The translations under genes were made by a program, and so were the position numbers. 64,000 nucleotides of DNA from Candolleomyces eurysporus (taxonomy: Eukaryota > Basidiomycota > Agaricomycetes > Agaricales > Psathyrellaceae). This document shows positions 55,248 through 64,000 of this stretch, piece by piece; the stretch's first letter is position 1; every line of letters starts with the position of its first letter. The DNA lies in assembly GCA_027579435.1 (NCBI GenBank), contig JANBPK010001214.1, forward strand, positions 21,629 to 85,628, given 5' to 3'. A model generated the notes under the pieces. That model worked only from the letters and a program-made list of their open reading frames with translations, ran no database searches and was not told the DNA's origin.

Positions 55248-56195
55248 CCACCTACCTTTCCTCGGAAATGGGTCACCAAAATGCGATATAAGTCCTGATT
55301 ATGACCGGTCTCGATGAGGAAGAATACTGAGAGACACGTGAGTATCTACTACCTCGGAGGTGGCCACAATAGACAAAGGGAGGGTGATGGTTTTGCCCAG
55401 CGCAAACAACGCGTTCGCATCGCTGTAGCCCACAGTTCTGGGGAGATTTTGTTCTTCGATGGATGTCAGCAACAGTCCATCCTACGGGAGCAAAGTCCTA
55501 CCTTGTACAGCGGCTTGTTCATGAATAACCAAGTTTCCTGCCACGTTATTGAACATCGCTCCGTTGCCAATGGAGAAATTGCTGCTATTTGGGAAAATCT
55601 GAGGGCCAACGGGTGCAGAGCCCAACCCTGGTGGCAGCCTTGTCAACTAATGTCTCCGTTGAAGAACAACTGCCCTTGCCTCGATGCAGAAGATCTAGGG
55701 GGTTCCAAGATGGAACGACCACGTCCCCCCTCTGGCCCCGCAGCGGATTTTCAATGCGGTGCTCAATGGTCGGGGGTGCAGGCTCTGCTAGCGTTCACAG
55801 GCTAATTAACCAGTCTGTTGGCAAAAAGTGAAGTCGGGTGCTCACGCGCATCTTTGCTAGGCGGATCGCCGGCATCCTCGGCTTCGTACACAAACATTGG
55901 GCTCATCCACGACAGAAAGCCTGAGAGCAAACTATTGTCCTCACGCGGAGATGGATTGCCGGTATAATCCATGTCAAGATGGTGTTCGATGGTCGGGGAA
56001 GAGAAGAGACAATTGGGAGAAGCGTGTAAGCAAGAGCACCTGGTTGTGACGAAAGATGCGCGTCAGGTACGAGGCAGCCTGTAGGTGTTGGTAATATGCA
56101 CAGTCATTCGATTTGATAAATCGACTGGCTAGGCATTGATCAGACGATTCGGACCATGGCGAGAAAAACCGAAGTTTCAATATGCTCACGATGCC
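55248..56195 (-). pseudogene. 5' half of ULD_2-like gene, array copy 2 (split by the insertion)
   Basis: Minus-strand remnants match copy 1 from its upstream pieces to the middle of the ubiquitin-like domain: HLQAASYLTRIFRHNQ (about 56.07 kb), SFLSWMSPMFVYEAEDAG-like (about 55.9 kb), FSIGNGATFNNVAGNLVI-like (about 55.55 kb), TLPLSIVAT-type (about 55.37 kb) and ILVTHFRGKV (about 55.26 kb). Homology stops at 55248, and the missing C-terminal half lies at 30550-30902 on the other side of the insertion. Confidence 0.65.
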
Positions 56196-56383
56196 AAGAG
56201 CGACTGATTGGACAATTCGTTCTATTCATTCGATCAGATTAATACATTGTGGAAGTCCTCATGTCCCCAATCGATAGCCAGTTGAAACGCTGAAAACATA
56301 TGCAAACCTCGAGGCATGACGCCATTCCCCAGGTATTAAGACTCCCTTATCCTCGACGCAACCCCTGGGCCACAACAGGTGGA

Positions 56384-56692
56384 GGTTTCGACACTATTAT
56401 CTGTCAAGTCCGTACCCAATTGACTATCAACGGTGCTAGGAATCCCGATCTTAACTGTGGTGCCGGCTCCTTTGTCGTTCCTGGGGATACCCCTGCCTTT
56501 GACTGGAGAACTGCCGATGTCAGCTTCGTAAGTTCCCTCTTGCCCGCCTGCTCTTGACCGACTGATTCATTGTTTTACAGTGGCTTTACGCCGGTCCTAT
56601 ACGCATCCACCCCGCAAGCAGTGGAGACGCCCCATGCAGCGAATTCGACTCTACCAAAGCCGGACGATTCGAGATTCATCAGGTTACCGAGG
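56384..56692 (+). pseudogene. AA9 lytic polysaccharide monooxygenase remnant (array copy 2)
   Basis: The frame reads NPDLNCGAGSFVVPGDTPAF, then an intron GTAAGT...TTTTACAG (56530-56579), then WLYAGPIRIHP and EFDSTKAGRFEIHQVT. These match the AA9 segment around the conserved Cys and the start of the next exon. Compared with copy 1 it keeps one more upstream exon but loses the downstream linker. Neither copy has His1. A further coding-like stretch at 56795-57112 on the same strand has no recognised family. Confidence 0.7.
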
Positions 56693-57163
56693 GTACTAAA
56701 GACCTCTTGAAAAAGCGCCAAGACTATGCACACGGCATCTGCAGCTTCATCCGGCCGGCTTTTTGCGATCATTCATTCCCCACGCTAATGAGGATTGACG
56801 AATAATGAGCTGAACAATCGTTTCGCGAACAAGAACTTGTCGGTGGTGTTGAGAAACCGAGAGGACGAGCGGCGAGTGATCTCCTATTCTATTCGCCGGT
56901 TGGAGGACTTATGGTGGGATTCTAGACTCTTTCACCGGATCCGTGTCAAGTTTGAAGAGCTGCGAGAGGCGGGATATCCGCACATAGCGTTGGAGGAAAA
57001 TCCCGACCCATATTTGTGTATCTACGGTAGCTATGCCGACCAGGAGGGGCACGCGACGGGGGGAGAAATGAGGAAGGTGGGGATGGTCTCAATGGGGATA
57101 GCAACTTGGTAGATGTCTAGTATAACAAATGACAGATATCATCACAGAGCAATGTACCCGAGT

Positions 57164-58560
57164 TCACAAGAATGTCCTCCCCGCTGGTGAAAGGTTAAAA
57201 GTGGACCAATAGGGCCAGAAAATGCCTCGGTACATGCCGTGCGAAGCATTGGCCCACTTAACACAGGTTCTCATTTTTGTCCAGAAATCTCGTGAGATCT
57301 GGATGAAATCCATGTTACCTCCACACTCTAGTAGCGCATGTTCAGGTGTTTCAATTTGACGTACGCAAAACCTACAAAGTCTCGCCGCTCTCGGCACATC
57401 AATCCTCCCACCCGTCTCAGTCCGAGCCCACTCAGACCCTCAACGGCAAGCTCGTGACACCCCGTAAGGAGACGAATCAAGGCTGAACAGTGCTTAAGGC
57501 TAGGGACATTCAGGTAGTGTCGGAACTTGAGAACTACGACTCATGGTGGTGCGTTCTCCATCGGTTATAACCTCCCTCTCAGTAGATACAAGCCTGAGTG
57601 GCTATTAATGTTGCGCAATATGTCCTTTTCAAGCGAGTTTTGCACCTCGCTGATAAGCTCTTTGATCTTTTCCTCATCGCATAAATCAGCCAAAGGGTCC
57701 TGGACACTTACTGGAGACGGGAGCATCTGTAGCGCATGAAGGAGATCACCAATCCAACACGGCTTTCCGTCCATCAGTACTGTCAGTGAGTCCAGCAATG
57801 CCCATTTGGCCTATCAATCGATTGGTAAGAGAGACAAGTAGAGTAAGAACACCAACGCGAGTGTCAGCCTTCAATATCGGAGCGGGACAATCGATGTTTC
57901 CGAGAAAAGAAGCGCAAGAATAGCTCGAGCATGCACACTCAGTATCCTGCAGATAAAGCTCTTCTGTTTGTCCTCCAGTCCTGTGAGAAGCCTTTAGCCG
58001 TGTTTTGTGCCGATGATAACCTCACATCCATTGGTGAGATGAGGGTCGACAAGGGCCATGTATAACTTCTTCGCTTCCCATGGGTTCAGTGAGCCAATCA
58101 TTTTGTGCAATCCAAGAATGACATTTCCGAACGCTTGCGCTTTGCTTGCTTTTATAGAGTAGTGAGGCGCAAACAGATTATTTCCTTCACTCGTGATATG
58201 GAATCCGACATACGTCGTCTCAGGCACAACGGAAACTGCATTGTTCCCAAACCGGAATGGGGTAACATGCACATTGTGATCCAAGTGACCGAACAGCATG
58301 ATGTGCAACTTGACTGCATTCACCACCATTGCATTGTTGCTGCACCAGTCCCAGAGAGTGTCCACTTTCCTCTGTAGGCCCTGGGGGATGTGGAGATCAG
58401 TATAAAATCGTCGGCCTGCTCCATGTTCGATATCGCGGCTCCATACAGTTTGATGTCGTCCGCATCCTTGTTAAAAACAAGGTCAGACAAGTAGATTATC
58501 CATAGGATTGGTGACGAACTATATGCTTGATTGCCGCTCTTAAGATGAATACATTATCAT
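57164..58560 (-). pseudogene. Non-LTR (LINE-type) reverse transcriptase remnant
   Basis: On the minus strand from 58560: SPILWIIYLSDLVFN, then MEQADDFILIS (the A/YxDD catalytic motif C, about 58.42 kb), then WDWCSNNAMVVNAVKLHIM and YVGFHITSEGN (about 58.1-58.35 kb), the thumb/connection part of fungal LINE RTs. Near 57.38 kb a zinc-knuckle tail follows, CRFCVRQIETPEHALLECGG, typical of the RT C-terminus (zf-RVT). Frames are broken, and the endonuclease and N-terminal RT motifs were not found. It lies within the array spacer, so it probably inserted there. Confidence 0.75.
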
Positions 58561-59777
58561 TTGTTCAATGTCCCTCCTGAAATCCAACATTGAATGAATG
58601 TATCCTTGGCGCTTGCGATACATACTAATGATGAAGCGACGATCCCAAGGGCTTCGAGAAGCCTGCCGCCAACGTCCGACGTGCCATGCCGCGGAGAAGA
58701 TCCAAACCTTGGAGAGGCTTCTGGTCGAGGTCTGGTCAGTCACCGGTGCACGGACCCTGAAAATTTTCAAGGGGTTTGCCATCGCTGAGGGTGTGGGCCA
58801 GCGGTGGGCTACCCACATTGCGAATCAGGACAAATGACGCCTTGCAGCTCGTTACTCAACTCTGAGGGCCATCCATCCATCAACCCAACCGGTGTGCCTA
58901 GCAGTTGAACGTTGGCTGTTGGGCAGTCGACTCCGAGATGACCCCAAGGAGAAATAGAAAACTGTTGGACGACGGCAAGGCATCTACTGGCAAGGCACCT
59001 ACCAACATTCTCAAGAGGCAACTACGAGGGTACACGAGTGTTATGGCTATTGAGAACACAGAGCAGGGCACCTCTCCACTTCCCCGACTCTCGCGTGAGC
59101 GGGTGGTTTGACGGATTTGAGAGTTTTTTTGTGCAGGCAGTTCTGGTGAATCAAAGAGCCTCCAACATTTGTCTGCCTCAATGCGCAATCGAGAGGAGTG
59201 GGGAGGCTTGTCATGGGGCTGTATAGGTGTTTTCAGGCTCGCAGTGAGAGGTCGAGCCAAGAGGCTCTCCGGTAATTAGCTTGTGCAGCTCGGTCCCAAT
59301 GTTTGTACATCTGGTAGATGAATTTGCCTCTGCTATGCGGCACCAGATCTACACCTCCCTTGCACCCCACCCCCTGAGAAAAAGGTAGGACAAAAGGGTA
59401 GGGATTGGCTGCTTTCTCTTTTGTCGCGTACTTCTTATCCAAAACGTCGTGAAGCAAGGCATTGGCTGCAACAAATCTAGATTGATATTGGGACAACTTG
59501 AAGATGAACATGAAGGGAACTGCACACGTATCTCCACCACCAACAGGTCAACGAGGGAAAGCAAAGCTCGGGCCAAGCTGAGTGCAGTCTTTCGCACACA
59601 CTCTACTATCTCAGTGAAGAACATATCAGCAAACCTCGAAATAAATTGGAAAAATTGCCGGAACACCATGATATGAATTGTATGAGGGGTCATACCTTGC
59701 CATCGTTTCCGCCATGAGCTTCCCGGCTGCACCGATAACGACTTGCTCTCGTTGGGTAAGATACATATGGCCGTTGT
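58561..59777. other. Interval between LINE remnant and array spacer
   Basis: Minus-strand frames at 59233-59511 and 59349-59798 look partly coding (for example SLVDLLVVEI) but have no motif and may be upstream parts of the LINE or another decayed element. Confidence 0.35.
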
Positions 59778-60485
59778 GTATTGCTGACTTCTTAACAAGG
59801 TGAGAGTTGTATTTGTATCACGACATGCTGTGCATTATATAGAAGCTGGATGAATAAAAATTGGAATGCACCTATCGCACTCTGACCTTGATTGAGCTCG
59901 ACAATACGACGATGCTACACCTATACACAGGTGCCACTGCGACAACAGCAGCAGGTGTATTATGCACAATAACAACAACTATGGATGCGAGTACACTATC
60001 TGCAAACCCGACAGGTGGCATATAACCGGCAGCGACCTATATTCCCATCATTGCAACCTCAGCTTCAATGGCCTCAGCCTGTATGGTCGAACCAGCAGTG
60101 CCTCCAGTCACCCCAATACCATAACAACGGAGGTAGAGATGGCGGTGCAGGTGGAGGTAGAGTTGTGAAACGGAGAATGTTGCACAGCTGGTGAGGGGGT
60201 CCAAGGGCGATGAAATGCTGGAGCTCTTTTTAGTTCATTACCGTTCTTCATCGGATTTCAATTTGTCTTTACTATGCACGCTCTTCCGGGCGTGCTTGCT
60301 TGCTTGCTCTGTCCATGTCGGCATCAAATACTTGTTCGCCTTTTCCCATTTTGCTTTCTTTTATTTTTTTTTGGCTTTGTCTTCTCTAGGCTTGGTATAA
60401 TCAATCAGTATGCTTCGATGTCGCTGGTTGAGTCAGGAATCGTTATGCCCCTTGAGCTCGCTTCCAGGTAAGTTCAAAAAGTCGT
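59778..60485 (+). repeat. Conserved spacer of the segmental array (copy C)
   Basis: Homologue of 28733-29500, same orientation and order of shared phrases, with small indels. Confidence 0.65.
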
Positions 60486-60539
60486 CGACACTTCCATTTG
60501 CGATATCGGGGCCAATACACACTTGAACGATCAGAATTG

Positions 60540-61310
60540 AAAAGAGGCGAATTTGAAGTCATTCCAAGGACGGCAACAAGTTAGCCACAAGTGATCACAC
60601 TGCTTGTGCATGGACACGATGTTTGCCGTCTCCCTTCACTAGCCGTTTGTCGCGCTTCCAGCACGGTGTGGTGCTGATTGAGCATGGGCCAATACATGTG
60701 TAGAGAACTTGAAGGGTCCGATAACAGACAACTTCAAAGATGGAACGTGATATGAAAAATAGATAATATATCCAAAAACAAACGGACACAGGAAAGATCA
60801 ACTGAAAAGTGAAAAGAAAAGATAGACATGAAATATAGATGCCGGCATTGGGTTCATCCCAGCTTGGAATGAGGAGGAGTGTGAACTGGTTGAATTTGAG
60901 GTCTGATATGATGAACAAGTCAGAATGGCACAGTAAGAGGAATTGTCAATCTTTGAGTGGAAAAAAGGGGACACACATGGCAGGGCCTGACAGACTGACT
61001 GATGGGAATGCTCAGTGCGCTCATCTGAGTCATCATTCCTTTACTTCTTCAACTTTGCCAGGGTATGAGTGAACAGAGCAAAAGGCAGGTAAAGTGCTAC
61101 ACACTTCTTGACTTCCCAGGGTGTGGGTCTGGGATAGGTGAATTGGCCCAAGATTGTTGTTGTGCCACAAACTTCTTGGAAGGGTCCTAAGAAAAAAAAA
61201 TGAGCTGTATAGAAATGCAGGTTCATAAGGAAGCAGACATACTTGCTGTACAACAGATGAGCTGAATGAACAGGAATGCAGATTAATAAGGAGGCGGACG
61301 TACAAACACT
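60540..61310 (+). repeat. Segmental repeat block, copy C
   Basis: Third copy of the block at 23831-24977 and 29522-30345, ending in about two units of the 61-bp repeat (61203-61310). The array ends here; retrotransposon sequence follows. Confidence 0.65.
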
Positions 61311-61432
61311 ACTCATAACATTGGTGGACACATTGGGAAATTCAGTTTCTCAGTGACTTCAAAGACATCTAACCTCTAACTACCATTATCAAGCTGGGAG
61401 ACCCTAATACTACTCAGTATCTCTCATTCATG

Positions 61433-63550
61433 AGCCAAGAATCAACCTCCACCTTTGGCAACCCCTTGCATAGCAACCCCAAGGATCAAATTCATCATTC
61501 ACAAGAACACAAATCAAGAGATCGCCTCCCTTCAATTTCTACCACCTTCACATGTCCAGACCTTGGACAACCAACTCCGCAAAGGGAAGAACACCAATCT
61601 GTTGCTGAACCATCAAGGGATACTCAATCTCCAGACAATTTCAGTGTCATGGACTCGTCAAATCACCAACTGGTCAACAAGAATTGAGGGCCTGATCCAG
61701 AAGTTAACCTGTTAGTAAACTCAACTTCTGCTGACCTCAGAGCTCTTGGACAGCCTCTTTTGTTGTCCCATTGCTCTCCTGGATCGTTTGACCCGGTAAG
61801 ACTAAAAGTTACCACATTGCAATCCCCTCACACCTTTCTCAAGGATCCTTTTCAGTCTGATATTTGTACTCGATATGAGAAACTAATCAAGTTTGGAATT
61901 GAAGGAATGGGACAACCTGAACATATCGAGGATCGTCATTGATCCCGGAAGGAAAGAAACTTCTTTAAGAAGGAACTTTGAGCTCTCAATCGGTTGCTTA
62001 CCAAAATGTTCCAATATCATTCTCCTGACGGTCTCCTGGCTTATACTATCAAATACCAGCATTTAGATGAACTCCAGGAATTGCTCAAGCAAGCCAGGAA
62101 TGACCTCACCAAACAAATGTTGATATTCGCAAGGGACGATATCCCAACCGTCCCTATCTGGGGACAAGAGAATCAACCGCTACAATACTGGGAAGTACTT
62201 GATTTCAAAATACTTGGAGTAAACTTTCGTCTTCAAGTTGAAAACCTCCTGGTAAAGTTATCCTATGGAATGGAGGAAGAGGAAGAGAAGGAAGGGAAAG
62301 GGAAACAGAAGTCTGGAGGAAGCACCCACATTCGCCCACCAGACATGAGAGGACCTTCTAACATCTCTACCCCAGGACAAAGTAACCCCATGGCCCCTTT
62401 CTACACTCAAGCACCATCAAATCCCTCGAGTCCACCTGAATCACAAGGGCAACCCAATGGATATATCCCTCATTCTCCAGAGGACTTCCAGCGCGTATTG
62501 GCCAAATGTTTGGCTTCAATCTCTTTGAGTGGGAAACACAACAATCCTCGGCCTACAAACATTCCTTTCAGAAGACCGAACCGATCTCGAGATCACTCAG
62601 TCAATGATCCTTACCCGTCTTCAGAAAGTTTGAAGGAATATGAGGAAGGAGATAGAATAGGAGTGAAAGAAGCGCACTCACGCATACGCACACAGGATCT
62701 AGAACCATCCATTTCTCAATATTGACGTCAAGAGCCAACAAAGCCAGAAACGGTTCATTTTGACTCTCTCTATCCTACCCACACTGACCCCAGACCATCG
62801 GTGTTACGACCTACATTCCCAAACCCTTCCATTCATCCTCATCATTCCTACCACTACTATCCTACTCAACTCCAATCACATCTTACTGCTCCAATGTTCA
62901 GGAGTATTCAAAAAAACACTATGTCTACTAGACTCCAACAGCTACTCGCACCCTCTAAACCAAATAACTCCCAAAAGGACCAAACAAAGAACGGCCCCCC
63001 TCCATTCCAAGGAGGAAATGCTCCACTGCCACCACCGAGACCCCCGTGTGGAGAATTTCCAAGCACAATGGGAGGAGGGGGAGGAGAACCTTCGGATTCT
63101 GACAATGAAGGAGGAGGAAGACCACCTCGTATTCCCAGAATCCCTACAGACAGAAGGAGAAGAAGGAGAGAACGTAGGAACCGTGAAGGAGATATTTCGG
63201 AGTCGAGTAGTACCACAATACAATTCCACCCCAAACCTCGATTCGATACTAAGTTCAGGTTAGATATCATTCCAACATGGAATGGAAACACTGATGACTT
63301 GGGACAATGGATTATGAAGATCAATCGCCTTGCTCAACAATCTCAGTCCATGTACGAACAGTTGGGAGGACTAGTGCCCAACCGACTTGAGGGGGTAGCA
63401 GAAAAATGGTATTATAGCTTATCTCCTGAAACTCGAACCAGGCTTGAAGCAAACTGGGATACTCTCAGACAAGGTGTCTGTGAGTACTTCATGAATCAAA
63501 CCTGGATGGAGAATCAGAAGATTTGCGCTAATAACGCTGAAGTGATCTAG
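61433..63550 (+). pseudogene. Truncated Ty3/gypsy-type gag region
   Basis: Open stretches at 61433-61687, 61994-62725 and 62898-63550 read as parts of one gag region: a Gln/Ser/Pro-rich N-terminus, an acidic/Lys run, a Pro-rich segment with a Gly/Arg-rich patch, then a capsid-like segment (IPTWNGNTDDLGQWIMKIN, EKWYYSLSPETRTRLE, EYFMNQTWMENQK) typical of basidiomycete gypsy elements. Stops separate the first parts, and the reading ends at 63550. No protease, reverse transcriptase or integrase follows before the window end, so the element is truncated. No flanking LTR pair was identified. Confidence 0.65.
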
Positions 63551-64000
63551 TACAGCGAGACTACTAACACACAAACTAACACCTAACACCAACTCCAAGT
63601 CGAGCCGTGCAAGGTAAGTATTATGTATAAACCTTTGGTAGTCGTGCCACACTGAAATCGGGGGTGCNAGTATGGGGGGTAGTGTAGAGTATTAAGAATT
63701 TACAAGTTCTCTCTCTTGTGCACACTAGTTCCAAGTAATCGAGGAGTACTCGACAATCACACAGTTAAACCTAAGGTTACTTCTTTATAGCTTTGATCTT
63801 TCCTTTACTTAGTATCACGCTGCGCGAGATAAAAGTCACAAATCCAGTCGATTGCAAACGCAAAGTAAACACAAATAAAACAGCAGTAATTCTCTGGGGG
63901 AAAAACTATGCTAAGAGAGTCCAATATATATACCATCTGGAGCCGCGCAATCACCTGAGCATGGTAATTAGGTGTACACGAGATTTATAAATAAAAGAGT
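63551..64000. other. No gene seen at the right edge
   Basis: AT-rich sequence with one ambiguous base; no coding region, RNA gene or recognisable LTR end. Confidence 0.45.

Noticed and set aside
61433..64000. Complete LTR retrotransposon
   Set aside because: Only a gag-like region is found; no protease, RT or integrase and no LTR pair within the window.
1..64000. tRNA and rRNA genes
   Set aside because: No cloverleaf with proper A and B boxes or rRNA core sequence was recognised by eye; a tRNA scan would be decisive.

Overview
The window looks like nuclear DNA of a filamentous basidiomycete (Agaricomycetes). Introns are short (about 45-90 bp, GT-AG with occasional GC-AG), genes carry many small exons, and several families are typical of or expanded in Agaricomycetes: DUF2235-WD40 fusions, a ubiquitin-like (ULD_2-type) family, AA9 remnants, a TET/JBP-type dioxygenase and a Helitron with DUF6570. 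A Rhizoctonia/Ceratobasidiaceae-type genome is my best guess, from family content alone. Most of the single N characters sit beside homopolymer runs and, wherever I could test a coding frame, removing the N restores it, so many apparent frameshifts here look like assembly artefacts.

Layout. 0-6.4 kb: gene-poor and decayed, with an exon fragment at the edge, a small membrane protein (3.4 kb) plus a degenerate copy of it (1.3 kb), and a broken proline iminopeptidase (5.2 kb). 6.45-7.8 kb: an APH-type kinase-fold gene. 7.8-9.6 kb: repeats. 9.9-13.0 kb: a 12-exon DUF2235-WD40 gene that splices to 821 residues. 13-20 kb: mostly non-coding, with a conserved-looking hypothetical gene (16.3-16.9 kb), a DUF2235 pseudogene on the other strand (16.9-17.65 kb) and an array of palindromic GGTGCATCA motifs (18.6-19.3 kb). 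20.1-25.0 kb: a CpG-poor block holding an ORC3 pseudogene whose last exon is split by a 270-bp hAT-type MITE with a perfect 8-bp target duplication, then low-complexity ORFs and a 61-bp tandem repeat.

23.8-61.3 kb is a tandem segmental array of about 5.5-kb units (61-bp repeat block, ULD_2-like gene on minus, AA9 remnant on plus, conserved spacer). The second ULD_2-like gene is cut in two: its 3' part lies at 30.55-30.90 kb and its 5' part at 55.25-56.2 kb. Between the halves is a 24.3-kb insertion (about 30,903-55,246) with matching inverted termini (15-bp core TACGAGTCTTTACGT) and no evident target-site duplication. It carries a long, nearly intact Helitron Rep/helicase gene (minus, 30.95-38.9 kb) and five multi-exon genes: a large TET/JBP-type 2-oxoglutarate/Fe(II) dioxygenase (39.3-43.9 kb), two conserved Agaricomycete proteins of unknown function (44.3-46.8 kb minus, 47.6-48.9 kb plus), and two related nucleotidyltransferase-fold proteins pointing away from each other (49.9-51.2 kb minus, active-site residues lost, F-box-like start; 52.3-54.4 kb plus, GS...DLD motif present). 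I read this as a giant Helitron-like element carrying a DNA-modification-type gene module. That reading is an inference, but it is the most interesting thing here.

The right end (56-64 kb) holds AA9 and non-LTR reverse-transcriptase remnants, the third copy of the repeat block, and a truncated Ty3/gypsy-type gag region.
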